DNA of 64,000 nt from Hydrogenophaga crassostreae (GCF_001761385.1 NZ_CP017476.1:4880133-4944132); one strand, 5' to 3'. Counted from the stretch's first letter, positions 17,063 to 25,815 are shown. The notes: a model not told the origin generated them from the letters alone. A program made the numbers and translations.

Positions 17063-18063
17063 GCGGTGATTTCGATCCAGTTGGGGTTTTGGCCCATGGG
17101 CAAACGCTGTTGCAGCGTCAGCGCTGCGGTGGTCGCATCGATGGCGTAGCGGCTCAAATGGTGCGAGACCTGGCCCACGGCAAGCAGAGTCTGGCCATCG
17201 GGCGTGATCGCAAAGCCGCGCGGTTCGGCCTCGGTACCGGTCTGGCGGAGCAGCGTCATCGCGCCGTTGCTGGCATCCAGCGCAAACGCCGTGAGGGTGC
17301 TGCTGCGGCGTTCGCTGGTGAAGAGGAACCGGCCATCGGGCGTGAGGTGCATGTCGGCCGCCCAAGGCTCGCCAGCGAAGTTGGCCGGCAGCGACGCGAT
17401 GGTTTGCTGGTGTTCCAAAGTGCCAGCTTCGGGATCAAAGGTGAACCGGTCCACCGTGGCGTCCAGCTCGTTGAGCAGGTAGACCCAGCGCCCGTTCGGA
17501 TGGAAACGCAGGTGGCGCGGGCCAGCGCCCGGCCGGGCCTGCCACGCGGCGGGCGTGTTGGGGGTCAGGGCGCCGGTGGCGGCGTCGAAGTGGAACTGCA
17601 GCACCTGACCGCCGCCCAGGCTGGTCGCCAACACGTGGCGGTTGGACGGCGTGGCGAAGATGCAATGGGCGTGCCGGCCCGTCGGCACTTGCTGTTGAAC
17701 TTGTTCAACCTGACCATCCGCGCCGATGGGGCTCACACTCAACAGGTCGCTGGGATAGGAGGCCGCAAACAGAAAGCGGCCGGTGGCGTCGGTCGAGATG
17801 TAGGCCATGCTGCCCGGCAACGCGGCTTCGCCCCGCTTGCTCAAGGCGCCGCTGGTGCGGTCGATGCCCAAGGTGATCGCCGCCATGGGTTCGCTGCGCC
17901 GCGCCACATAGAGCCAGCGACCGCAAGGGCTTTGGGCCATGGGCATGAGGGTGCCGCCGAGCGTCAGGGTGTGCAGCGTGGTCAGTTGCCCATCGGCGGC
18001 CATGCCGAGGGTGTGGATGTCACCGCTGTCGGCGTGGGAAACAAAGATAAAGGTCGGCTTCAT
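17059..18063 (-). CDS. lactonase family beta-propeller (6-phosphogluconolactonase-like)
   Basis: Seven-bladed propeller of the Pgl/carboxy-cis,cis-muconate cyclase family, 334 residues. Repeated blade motifs are visible: PCGRWLYVARR, DATGRFLFAASY, PNGRWVYLLNELDATVDRF, PDGRFLFTSERRSSTL and a final PDGQTLLAVGQVSHHLSRY. No signal peptide is seen, so it is cytoplasmic. In this cluster, lying with a uronate dehydrogenase and two aldarate dehydratases, its inferred substrate is the glucaro- or galactaro-lactone released by Udh. It overlaps garD by four bases, evidence of translational coupling. The family is certain; the substrate is inferred. Confidence 0.84.
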   Translation of the reverse strand: MKPTFIFVSHADSGDIHTLGMAADGQLTTLHTLTLGGTLMPMAQSPCGRWLYVARRSEPMAAITLGIDRTSGALSKRGEAALPGSMAYISTDATGRFLFAASYPSDLLSVSPIGADGQVEQVQQQVPTGRHAHCIFATPSNRHVLATSLGGGQVLQFHFDAATGALTPNTPAAWQARPGAGPRHLRFHPNGRWVYLLNELDATVDRFTFDPEAGTLEHQQTIASLPANFAGEPWAADMHLTPDGRFLFTSERRSSTLTAFALDASNGAMTLLRQTGTEAEPRGFAITPDGQTLLAVGQVSHHLSRYAIDATTAALTLQQRLPMGQNPNWIEITA

Positions 18064-18096
18064 GGATTCGGTTGTTGTGTGGATGGAGTGGGCGGT

Positions 18097-19134
18097 TCAT
18101 ATCGACTGAGGAACGCCCTCGGCGCGCGCCGAGGCGAGCACCGCTTCGATCACGCGCATCACGCCCAGGGCAGAACGCCCGCTGACCGCTGGCGCGCAGC
18201 CTGCGCGCATGGCGTGAAGAAAATCAGTGATGACCGCGCGGTGCGCAGCATGGTCAAAGGCCATGGGGTCGGCGCCACCGCCGTTACCACCACCACCGCC
18301 CGCTTGTATCTCGGTGCCGTCGATCAGGCGCACGTTGAGCTCGCCCGATGTCAGCGTGGCGGTGCCCCGCGTGCCATTGATTTCGATGCGCTCGGGGTAG
18401 CCCGGAAACGCGGCGGTGGTGGCTTGCACAACGGCCGTGGCGCCGTTGTCGAAGTGCAGCAGCGCACTGGCCGCGTCTTCGCATTCCATGTGGTGCACAG
18501 CGCTGGTGCTGGCGCTGCCGCTCACCCGATGGGGCATACCGGTGAACGTCAGCAGCAGATCCAGCGTGTGGATGGCTTGCGTCATCAGCACACCACCGCC
18601 GTCGCGCGCCAAGGTGCCGCGGCCTGGCACGTCGTAGTAACTCTGGGGGCGCCACCAGCGCACGAAAGCCCCCGCGCTCACGATCTCGCCCAAGGCGCCC
18701 GACTGCAGCAAGCGCGCCAGCTCCAGCGCGCCTTCGCGCAAGCGGTGTTGCAACATCACCGTCAGCAACACGCCGGCCGCTTCGCAGGTTTCAACAAGTT
18801 CGCGGGCGAGGTCGAATCGGGTTTCCAGCGGCTTTTCGACCAGCACATGTTTGCCCGCGCGGGCCGCCAGGCGGGCGAAATGCAGATGGGTGTCGGGCGG
18901 CGTGAGGATGAGCACGGCATCCACGCCAGGGTCGTTGAAAACGTCGTCTGCCTGCGTGGTGGCGCGGGCCCCAGCCGGCAGCTTGGCCGCCGGCATTCGC
19001 GCCAGGTCGCGCCCGAGCACCCAGACCACTGCCGCCTCGTCCGCCAGATCGGCGAGGCTTCGAAAGTGCGGCGCCGAACCCAGGCCTGCGCCGATCACGG
19101 CAAGCTTCAGCGGGACAAGATCGGGCGTGTTCAT
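18097..19134 (-). CDS. Gfo/Idh/MocA family oxidoreductase
   Basis: NAD(P)-dependent sugar oxidoreductase of 345 residues. The Rossmann fold opens with KLAVIGAGLGSAPHFRSL; the family motif EKPLETRFDLARELVE (Lys at the active site) lies near residue 100; the C-terminal alpha/beta domain includes GGGVLMTQAIHTLDLLL with the conserved H-x-x-D. The gene lies between the lactonase and the GudD-like enolase, all in one direction with short gaps, so it should act on a sugar acid or uronide. No step of the textbook aldarate route needs it. The ATG at 19134 is chosen; an in-frame ATG further upstream adds a non-homologous leader. Confidence 0.86.
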   Translation of the reverse strand: MNTPDLVPLKLAVIGAGLGSAPHFRSLADLADEAAVVWVLGRDLARMPAAKLPAGARATTQADDVFNDPGVDAVLILTPPDTHLHFARLAARAGKHVLVEKPLETRFDLARELVETCEAAGVLLTVMLQHRLREGALELARLLQSGALGEIVSAGAFVRWWRPQSYYDVPGRGTLARDGGGVLMTQAIHTLDLLLTFTGMPHRVSGSASTSAVHHMECEDAASALLHFDNGATAVVQATTAAFPGYPERIEINGTRGTATLTSGELNVRLIDGTEIQAGGGGGNGGGADPMAFDHAAHRAVITDFLHAMRAGCAPAVSGRSALGVMRVIEAVLASARAEGVPQSI

Positions 19135-19156
19135 GCGAAAGACCTGCGGGAAGGAA

Positions 19157-20446
19157 TCAGTAGCGCACCGGCAGAAACGTCCAGTCGGCGTCGACCTTGC
19201 GCATTTCCACCTCATCATCGCGATCGGTCAGACCAAAGTCGAGGTAGGCCTGGTGCGCGCGTTGCAAAGCGTGTTGGTTCAGGGTGATGCCAAGGCCGGG
19301 TTCGCGCGAGACGCGCACGCAACCGCCTTCGATCGCCATCGGGCCACCCACGAGCAGATCGTCTGTCTGCCAAGGGTAGTGGGTGTCACAGGCGTAGGTC
19401 AGTGCAGGCGTGGCAGCCGCCAGATGGGTCATCGCAGCCAGCGAGATGCCGGCATGGCTGTTGGAGTGCATGGACAAGCCGCGTCCAAAGGTGGATGCCA
19501 CGCGGCTCAGTTCAAGTGTGGCGCGCAAACCGCCCCAGAAGTGGTGGTCGGTGAGGATGATGTCTTCGCTGTGTGCGGCAACGCTGCCCGGGATGTCGTT
19601 GTACGAGGTGGTGCACATGTTGGTGGCAAAAGGCATGGCCAGTTGCTGGCGCAGTTGGGCCATGCCGTCTTGCCCGCGCACCGGGTCTTCGTAGTATTCG
19701 AGCACGCCTTCCAGGCGCTTCCCGCAACGCAAGGCGGTCTCTGGCGTCCACGCGCCATTCGGATCGATGCGCAGAGGCATGTCGGGACCGAACGCTTCGC
19801 GCAGGGCCAGGATGGTGTCGACCTCCAGATCGGGGTCCAGAATGCCGGCCTTGAGCTTGATGGATTCAAAGCCAAAAGCCTCGACCATGCCGCGCGCCTG
19901 GGCCACGATGCCGGCCGGGTCCAATGCTGCGCGCTGCCGTGCTGCGGCCCAGCCGGTGGCCGCGGGAGCGGTGCCGAAACCAAGCTCGCCGCCCGCGCCT
20001 TCGTATTTGAAAAACAGGTAGGCCGAGTAGGGCACTTGCTCGCGCACCACGCCACCGAGCAGATCGACCACGGGACGGCCCACAGCTTGACCCATCAGGT
20101 CAAAGCAGGCCACTTCGATGGCGCTGTAGACATGGTTGATGCGCGCGGTTTCCCAGGGGCGGGTGTTCTTGAACTCGCTGGTACCGCCATCGCCGAAGTG
20201 GTTGATCAGGGTCTGCTTGATCTGGTTGAGTTGAAACGGGTCGCACCCGATCAGATCGGGGATGGCATCGCGCAGCATCTGCAGCGTCACCTTCCCGCCG
20301 GGGATCTCGCCCAGGCCCACCCGACCGTCATCCGTCACGAGCTCGACGATGGTGCGCAGGGCAAACGGAGCATGCAGACCGGCCGCGTTGAGCAGGGGCG
20401 GGTCGCCGATCGCGATCGGCGTGACCCGCATTTCAATGATCTTCAT
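19157..20446 (-). CDS. glucarate-dehydratase-like enolase superfamily protein
   Basis: Second member in this cluster of the glucarate dehydratase group of the enolase superfamily, 429 residues. It keeps the apparent catalytic set: IKLKAGIL (KxK base), RIDPNGAW (metal Asp), YYEDPVRGQ (metal Glu), ATNMCTTSYND (metal Asn/Asp region) and SMHSNSHAGISLA (general-base His). It diverges strongly from the other copy at 24358 (for example HHFWGG against PHFWTL). It may act on glucarate, idarate, a lactone or another aldarate. It starts 9 bases after the TRAP large permease gene, so transport and dehydration are co-expressed. Family is certain; substrate is open. Confidence 0.85.
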   Translation of the reverse strand: MKIIEMRVTPIAIGDPPLLNAAGLHAPFALRTIVELVTDDGRVGLGEIPGGKVTLQMLRDAIPDLIGCDPFQLNQIKQTLINHFGDGGTSEFKNTRPWETARINHVYSAIEVACFDLMGQAVGRPVVDLLGGVVREQVPYSAYLFFKYEGAGGELGFGTAPAATGWAAARQRAALDPAGIVAQARGMVEAFGFESIKLKAGILDPDLEVDTILALREAFGPDMPLRIDPNGAWTPETALRCGKRLEGVLEYYEDPVRGQDGMAQLRQQLAMPFATNMCTTSYNDIPGSVAAHSEDIILTDHHFWGGLRATLELSRVASTFGRGLSMHSNSHAGISLAAMTHLAAATPALTYACDTHYPWQTDDLLVGGPMAIEGGCVRVSREPGLGITLNQHALQRAHQAYLDFGLTDRDDEVEMRKVDADWTFLPVRY

Positions 20447-20455
20447 TCAACGGCC

Positions 20456-21739
20456 TTACTTCAACGCCACCCCGGGCAACCACAAGGAGATGGCCGGCAC
20501 ATAGGTCACCAACGCCAGCACGAACAGCAGCGCGATGAAGAAGGGGTAGAGGGCCTTGGTCACGCGCTCGATGGGCAGCTTGGCGATCGCACTGCCCACA
20601 AAGAGCACGCCGCCCACCGGCGGTGTGATCAGGCCCATGCCGAGGTTGACCATCATGATCATGCCGAAGTGCACCGGGTCGACGCCGATGTGGGTCACCA
20701 CGGGGAGCAGGATCGGCGTCATGATCAGGATCAGCGGCGCCATGTCCATCAGCGTACCCAGCGCGAGCAACAAGACGTTGATCATCAGCAGGATGACGTA
20801 GCGGTTGTCCGAAAAGGATGTCATGGCTTCGGTGATGCGCTGCGGAATCTGCATCAGCGTCATCATGTAGCCGAAGGCGGCGGCGAAGCCGATCAGGATC
20901 ATCACGATGGCCAGCGTTTTGACCACGCGGTGCATCAGCTTGGGCAGCTCGCTCCACTTGTAATCGCGGTAGATGAACATGGTGACGAAGAAGGCCCAGA
21001 TCACCGCAACCGCCGCCGACTCGGTGGCGGTGAAGACGCCGCTCAAAATGCCGCCGAGGATGATGAACATGGTCATCAAGCCCCACAGTGCATCGACCAC
21101 AATTTTCAGTGCTTCGCGGATCGGAATGCGGCGTTCGGCCGGGAAGTTGCGTTTGCGGGCGATGACCAGGCACATGACGGCCAGCGTGGTGCCCAGCAGC
21201 AAGCCTGGCAGAACGCCTGCCAGAAACAGCGAGGCAATCGACACACCACCACCGGCCGCCAGCGAGTAGATCACCGCGTTGTGGCTGGGTGGAATCAGGA
21301 TGGCCTGCACCGAGCCGCTGACGGTGACGGCCGTGGCGAAATCGCGCGGGTAGCCCCGCTTTTCCATCTCGGGAATCAGCACGGTGCCCACCGATGCCGT
21401 GTCGGCCATGGACGAACCCGAAATCGCACCAAAGAAGGTGGAGGCCAGGATGTTGACCAGTGACAAGCCACCGCGCACAAAACCCACCAGCACGCCGGCC
21501 AGCGCCACCAGCCGCCGCGACATGCCGCCTTCGGCCATGATGGCGCCGGCCAGGACAAAGAAGGGGATTGCCAGCAGCGAAAATTTGTTCACGCCCGAGG
21601 CGATGGAAATCATGATGGCGCCGATCGGGATCTCGATCCAGAGGGCGCCAATCAGCGAGGCCAGACCCATGGCGTAGGCCACGGGCATGCCCAACAACAT
21701 CAGGGCGGCAAACGAGCCGAGCAGTATGAATGCGTCCAT
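20456..21739 (-). CDS. dctM: TRAP transporter large permease (DctM)
   Basis: Large membrane subunit of a tripartite ATP-independent periplasmic transporter, 427 residues and about 12 hydrophobic segments. Family signatures are seen: GMPVAYAMGLASL near the N terminus, GAISGSSMADTASVGTVLIPEM, FATAVTVSGSVQAILIPPSH and, near the C terminus, NLGMGLITPPVGGVLFVGSA. It uses the Na+ or proton gradient to carry the ligand delivered by the binding protein. Its ATG overlaps the small permease stop by one base. Given its operon (dctP-dctQ-dctM-enolase-oxidoreductase-lactonase-garD), the substrate is probably a uronate or aldarate. Confidence 0.94.
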   Translation of the reverse strand: MDAFILLGSFAALMLLGMPVAYAMGLASLIGALWIEIPIGAIMISIASGVNKFSLLAIPFFVLAGAIMAEGGMSRRLVALAGVLVGFVRGGLSLVNILASTFFGAISGSSMADTASVGTVLIPEMEKRGYPRDFATAVTVSGSVQAILIPPSHNAVIYSLAAGGGVSIASLFLAGVLPGLLLGTTLAVMCLVIARKRNFPAERRIPIREALKIVVDALWGLMTMFIILGGILSGVFTATESAAVAVIWAFFVTMFIYRDYKWSELPKLMHRVVKTLAIVMILIGFAAAFGYMMTLMQIPQRITEAMTSFSDNRYVILLMINVLLLALGTLMDMAPLILIMTPILLPVVTHIGVDPVHFGMIMMVNLGMGLITPPVGGVLFVGSAIAKLPIERVTKALYPFFIALLFVLALVTYVPAISLWLPGVALK

Positions 21740-22266
21740 CAGGCGTTACCTCCTTCTTCGACCATGTGATCAAACGTCACGATGGGGCGCTGGCTCTGGC
21801 TGCCAAAAATCATGTGCTCCAGCACAAACAGGGCGGTGAAAAGGCCACCAATGGGAACTGGCGTGTAGGTCAGCCCCACAGGCATCCATGGCAACTGTCC
21901 GATCACCTGATTCCAGGTTTTGATGCACAGCGTGGTGCCGTAGTAGGTCATGAACAGGGCCACCGCCAGCATGGTCAGGTGCACGATCCAGACCGACGCG
22001 GCCTGCAGGCCTTTTGGCATTCGGGTGGTCAGCATCTCGACGGCTATGTGGGCACCTGCACGGTAGGCAGCAGCAGCCCCCAGAAACGTGAACAGCACCA
22101 TGAGGACGATCGCAATGGGCTCTGGCCACTGCGATCCTGTGCCCAGTACATAGCGGGTAAAAATTCCCCAGGGAATGATCAGGGTCATGAGCAGGACGGA
22201 GAGACCCGACACCCAGATACAGATCCGGTAGGCAAGGTCGCAGAAGCGGTGAATGGGCTCGTTCAT
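21739..22266 (-). CDS. dctQ: TRAP transporter small permease (DctQ)
   Basis: Small four-helix subunit of the same TRAP transporter, 175 residues. Hydrophobic segments lie at about 16-35, 50-70, 92-112 and 135-155; RAGAHIAVEML is the conserved loop of the family. The start at ATG 22266 follows a clear ribosome-binding site (GAGGAAATTTCC); the frame is open for 21 more codons upstream. It lies between the binding-protein gene and the large permease gene. Confidence 0.9.
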   Translation of the reverse strand: MNEPIHRFCDLAYRICIWVSGLSVLLMTLIIPWGIFTRYVLGTGSQWPEPIAIVLMVLFTFLGAAAAYRAGAHIAVEMLTTRMPKGLQAASVWIVHLTMLAVALFMTYYGTTLCIKTWNQVIGQLPWMPVGLTYTPVPIGGLFTALFVLEHMIFGSQSQRPIVTFDHMVEEGGNA

Positions 22267-22380
22267 GGAAATTTCCTCAGTCGGGACGACCGCAGGTTTT
22301 TTGCCGCTTGAAAGCGGCGGAATGGTCAAACGAGGGCCTCCGCGAGCCCACAGGCTCGCGGAGGCAACTGTCCCGAATAG

Positions 22381-23361
22381 TTACTTGACTTCGCCGATGC
22401 GCTTCATCAGGTCAGGGAACTTGACGCCGTACTTGGCGCGTACCGGTTCCGTGGCATCAATGAAGGGCTTCTTGTCCACTTCAATGAAGGTCACGCCAGC
22501 GGCCTTGAGTTTGGCGGAGTACTCGGCCACGCTCTTGTCCCACAGGCCACGCTGCTCGAGTTGCGCCTCGCGCCCCAGTTTTTTCACCGTTGCCTGGTCT
22601 TCCTTGGACAGCTTGTCCCAGGTGATCTTGGACATCACGAACAGTTCGGGAATGATCAGGTGGGTGGTCTGCGAGTAGTTCTTGGCGTCGGTGGTGTAGT
22701 GGTTCGCAGTGAAGTAGCTGGGTGGGTTGTTTTCCGCGCCATCGATCACGCCGGTCTGCAGCGAGGTGTAGACCTCGCCATAGGACATGGAGATGCCGTT
22801 GCCGCCCATCGCGTTCATGGTGTCCACGAACAGTGGATTGCCCATCATGCGAATCTTCTGACCCTTCAGGTCGGCCGGCACTTTCACGGGCTTCTTGGTG
22901 TACAGGCTGCGCGCACCACCGTCCATCCAGCCCAGGGCCACCAGACCGGCAGAACTGCTGCTGACCTTGGCCAGGAGTTCATCACCGATGGGGCCGTCGA
23001 TCACTTTGCGCATGTGCGGGATGTCGCGGAAGATGAAAGGCATGTTGAACACATCCACTTCCGGAACGATCGGGCCGATCACCCCCAGCGAGATGCGGTT
23101 GATCTGAATGGCGCCGAGCTGTGTCTGTTCAACGGTTTCTTTTTCCTGGCCAAGCACCGCACCAGGGAACATCTGCATCTTGTAGCGGCCGTTGGTGGCG
23201 GCTTCCAGCTTCTTGCCAAAAGACTCGACGGCCACCACCGTTGGATAACCGGCGGGGTGCGTATCGGTGGCTTTCAACACGGTCTGGGCGGCGGCAATGC
23301 CGACGACGCTGGCACATACGGCGGCCACGGTGGCCTGTATCAAAACTCGGCGGTTACTCAT
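22381..23361 (-). CDS. dctP: TRAP transporter substrate-binding protein (DctP)
   Basis: Periplasmic binding protein of 326 residues. The signal peptide (LIQATVAAVCASVVGIAAAQ) is followed by VLKATDTHPAGYPTVVAVESFGKKLE, the usual start of DctP proteins. GAIQINRISLGVIG and the hinge-region LKGQKIRMMGNPLFVDTMNAMG are family features; the Arg of the second motif normally binds the ligand carboxylate. Related proteins beside uronate genes bind glucuronate and galacturonate, and the same is inferred here. It is the first gene of the leftward operon, divergent from the GntR-type regulator across 176 bases. Confidence 0.92.
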   Translation of the reverse strand: MSNRRVLIQATVAAVCASVVGIAAAQTVLKATDTHPAGYPTVVAVESFGKKLEAATNGRYKMQMFPGAVLGQEKETVEQTQLGAIQINRISLGVIGPIVPEVDVFNMPFIFRDIPHMRKVIDGPIGDELLAKVSSSSAGLVALGWMDGGARSLYTKKPVKVPADLKGQKIRMMGNPLFVDTMNAMGGNGISMSYGEVYTSLQTGVIDGAENNPPSYFTANHYTTDAKNYSQTTHLIIPELFVMSKITWDKLSKEDQATVKKLGREAQLEQRGLWDKSVAEYSAKLKAAGVTFIEVDKKPFIDATEPVRAKYGVKFPDLMKRIGEVK

Positions 23362-23481
23362 ATCAATGTCTCCTTGCGCCGTGGCGCATTGGTTCGTAGT
23401 GGAAAAGTGAATGAAAGGGTTCTCGACCTAGCCAAAGCTTGAATGCATCTGCTACATTGATCACATACATATCATCATCGG

Positions 23482-23492
23482 TTGTCGTACAA
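23482..23492. promoter_or_regulatory. candidate FadR/GntR-type operator between dctP and the regulator gene
   Basis: TTGTCGTACAA at 23482-23492 matches the FadR-subfamily consensus TNGTNNNACNA exactly and is a two-fold symmetric site. It lies 45 bases before the regulator start and 120 bases before dctP, where one bound dimer could control both directions. A weaker site (TTGTATGATGA, 24322-24332, one mismatch) precedes gudD. Binding by the neighbouring regulator is inferred. Confidence 0.55.
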
Positions 23493-23537
23493 CTAATCTA
23501 GCAGACACCTCTCTGCGTTGACATCGGGAATACCCTC

Positions 23538-24266
23538 ATGAATCGGGATTTGAGCAACCGCAACAAATCGCGCACCCTGTCCACCGAACTCGCCCATGTG
23601 CTGGTCGAGCGCATCCGCAGCGGCGGTTACGCGCCCGGCGAAAAGCTGCCCAAAGAAGCCGCGTTCATGGAGGAGTTTGGCGTGAGCCGCACGGTGGTGC
23701 GCGAAGCTATCTCCTACTTGCAGGCGGTCAACATGGCAGAAACCCGCCATGGCATTGGCACCTTCGTCTTGCGCGCCGAAGAAGGCACGCCGTTTCGCAT
23801 CAAGCCAGAGCAGCTGGGCACGCTGCGCGACACCATCGCGCTGATGGAGCTGCGCATCGGCATCGAGACCGAGGCGGCCGCCATCGCTGCTGCGCGCCGA
23901 ACGGAAGAGAACCTCGGATCGATGCGCACCGCACTCGATGCGTTCTCTGCTGCCATCGAGGCTGGGCAAGACGCTGCCAGCGCCGATTTTCAATTCCATC
24001 GCGAAATCGCCCTGGCGACCCAAAACAGCCATTTTGCGGAAGTGATGGGCTCGCTGGGCCCAGGCGTGATTCCGCGCGCGCGACTGGCCACCGATGCACC
24101 CGACCACCCCAATCGGCAGATGTACCTGAAACTGGTGCACCAGGAACACGAAAGCATTTTCAACGCCATTCGCAACCAGGATGTGGACAGCGCGCGAGCC
24201 GCCATCCGGACCCACCTCTCCAATAGCCGGGAACGGCTGCGCAAGAGCGATACCCAGGCGAACTGA
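23538..24266 (+). CDS. FadR-subfamily GntR transcriptional regulator
   Basis: DNA-binding repressor of 242 residues. The winged helix-turn-helix lies at about 10-75 (GYAPGEKLPKEAAFMEEFGVSRTVVREAISYLQ, with GIGTFV as the wing), followed by an all-helical FCD ligand domain at about 95-225. In the FCD domain, the family's metal/ligand residues are plausibly the Asp and His residues of SADFQFHREI and QEHESIFNAI. Its position, between the TRAP/garD operon and the gudD-garR-kinase-garL-udh run, makes it the likely local regulator, with a sugar acid as inducer. The start is the ATG at 23538. Confidence 0.9.
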   Translation: MNRDLSNRNKSRTLSTELAHVLVERIRSGGYAPGEKLPKEAAFMEEFGVSRTVVREAISYLQAVNMAETRHGIGTFVLRAEEGTPFRIKPEQLGTLRDTIALMELRIGIETEAAAIAAARRTEENLGSMRTALDAFSAAIEAGQDAASADFQFHREIALATQNSHFAEVMGSLGPGVIPRARLATDAPDHPNRQMYLKLVHQEHESIFNAIRNQDVDSARAAIRTHLSNSRERLRKSDTQAN

Positions 24267-24321
24267 GCCGACGTGAGGGCATGGAACCCGGGTTTACCCG
24301 GGTGGTTCTTTGCACCCTCAG

Positions 24322-24332
24322 TTGTATGATGA
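24322..24332. promoter_or_regulatory. possible second FadR/GntR-type operator, upstream of gudD
   Basis: TTGTATGATGA differs from TNGTNNNACNA at one position. It is 25 bases before the gudD start. It is offered because the regulator's best site lies on its other flank, so both arms of the cluster could be under one repressor. Confidence 0.3.
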
Positions 24333-24357
24333 CTGTTAACTTAAACCGTCACGCACC

Positions 24358-25686
24358 ATGAGCGCCACCCCCACCATTACCCGCCTGAAAGTCATCCCCG
24401 TGGCGGGGCACGACAGCATGTTGCTCAACCTGAGCGGCGCCCACGGTCCCTTTTTCACCCGCAACCTGCTGATCCTCACCGACTCCGCCGGCCACACCGG
24501 GGTGGGTGAAGTGCCCGGTGGCGAAAAGATCCGCCAGACACTGGAAGATGCCAAACCCTTCATCGAAGGCCAGCCGATCGGCAACCACAACCGACTGCTC
24601 AACCACATGCGCGCGGGTTTTGCCGACCGCGACAGCGCCGGCCGTGGCAACCAGACCTTCGATCTGCGCATCACCATCCACGCCGTGACCGCCGTGGAAA
24701 GTGCGCTGCTCGATTTGCTCGGCCAGCACCTGGGCGTGCCGGTAGCGGCCATGCTGGGTGAAGGCCAGCAGCGCGAACGCGTGCAGATGCTTGGCTACCT
24801 GTTTTACATCGCCGACCGCAAAAAGACCGGCCTCGCCTACCGCGACGAGCCAGGGGCCAGCGACGACTGGCAGCGCCTGCGCCACGAAGAAGCCTTGACG
24901 CCCGAAGCGGTGGTGAAGCTGGCCGAGGCGGCGCACGCGCGGTACGGCTTTCAGGACTTCAAGCTCAAGGGCGGCGTGTTGCGCGGCGAAGAAGAGGTGG
25001 AGGCCGTGATCGCCTTGCACGAACGCTTCCCCGAAGCCCGCATCACGCTCGATCCCAATGGCGGCTGGCTGTTGAAAGACGCGGTGCGCCTGCTGCGCGA
25101 TCACCGCAACACCATGGCCTACGCCGAAGACCCCTGTGGCGGCGAGGGCGTGTTCTCAGGCCGCGAAGTCATGGCCGAGTTCAAGCGCGCGACCGGCCTG
25201 CCCACGGCCACCAACATGGTTGCCACCGACTGGCGTGAAATGGCCCACAGCATCCAGCTGCAATCGGTTGACATCCCCCTGGCCGATCCGCATTTCTGGA
25301 CACTGCAGGGCTCGGTTCGCGTGGCCCAGCTGTGCCAGATGTACGACCTCACCTGGGGCTCGCACTCCAACAACCATTTTGATGTGTCGCTGGCCATGTT
25401 CACCCACTGCGCCGCCGCCGCGCCGGGCAAGGTGACCGCCATCGACACCCACTGGATCTGGCAAGACGGCCAGGCACTGACGAAAGAGCCGCTGCAAATT
25501 CGGGACGGGTTTGTGGACGTGCCCAAAGCGCCGGGCCTGGGTGTGGAGCTGGACATGGGCGCGGTTGAGCGCGCCCACCAGCTCTATCTGAAGCACGGTC
25601 TGGGTGCGCGCGACGACGCGATCGCCATGCAGTACCTGATTCCTGGCTGGCAATTCAACAACAAACGGCCTGCCCTGGTGCGCTGA
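24358..25686 (+). CDS. gudD: glucarate dehydratase
   Basis: Enolase-superfamily enzyme converting D-glucarate (and L-idarate) to 5-dehydro-4-deoxy-glucarate. The 442 residues follow E. coli GudD almost motif for motif: PVAGHDSMLLNLSGAHGPFF at the start, GRGNQTFDLRITIHAVTA, the base KxK in FKLKGGVL, metal ligands in LDPNGGW, YAEDPCGGEG and TNMVATDWREM, the general base in WGSHSNNHFDVSLAMF, and an end at PGWQFNNKRP. It is the first catabolic gene of the rightward run. Presence of both gudD and garD means both glucarate and galactarate should be used. Confidence 0.96.
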   Translation: MSATPTITRLKVIPVAGHDSMLLNLSGAHGPFFTRNLLILTDSAGHTGVGEVPGGEKIRQTLEDAKPFIEGQPIGNHNRLLNHMRAGFADRDSAGRGNQTFDLRITIHAVTAVESALLDLLGQHLGVPVAAMLGEGQQRERVQMLGYLFYIADRKKTGLAYRDEPGASDDWQRLRHEEALTPEAVVKLAEAAHARYGFQDFKLKGGVLRGEEEVEAVIALHERFPEARITLDPNGGWLLKDAVRLLRDHRNTMAYAEDPCGGEGVFSGREVMAEFKRATGLPTATNMVATDWREMAHSIQLQSVDIPLADPHFWTLQGSVRVAQLCQMYDLTWGSHSNNHFDVSLAMFTHCAAAAPGKVTAIDTHWIWQDGQALTKEPLQIRDGFVDVPKAPGLGVELDMGAVERAHQLYLKHGLGARDDAIAMQYLIPGWQFNNKRPALVR

Positions 25687-25729
25687 AGTCCGACATGTTG
25701 ACCCCCACGCTTCTCACTTCGTGTGTTCG

Positions 25730-25777
25730 CTGCCCCCCAAGGGGGTGCGGGCCCTCCTTGGGGCGGCCCGGCGGCAG
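25730..25777. repeat. palindromic intergenic element, divergent copy
   Basis: Short nested palindrome in the gap between gudD and garR: CCCCC-AA-GGGGG (25734-25745), CGGGCC/GGCCCG (25748-25753 and 25765-25770) and outer CTGCC/GGCAG arms. It shares the C-run/G-run core with the elements near 6950, 54960 and 61000 but lacks the full GGGGGTGACG sequence (it reads GGGGGTGCGG). Confidence 0.45.
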
Positions 25778-25815
25778 GTCCACCCTTGTCTAAATCATCG
25801 AAAGGAACCCAAAAA

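Noticed and set aside
17089..19287. Open frame of 732 codons antisense to the lactonase and oxidoreductase genes
   Set aside because: Arg/Gly/His/Gln-rich with no domain; shadow of the real minus-strand genes.
18851..21463. Open frame of 870 codons on the plus strand across the enolase and TRAP permease genes
   Set aside because: Biased His/Gln/Asp composition, no motif; the minus-strand genes are clearly real and in operon spacing.
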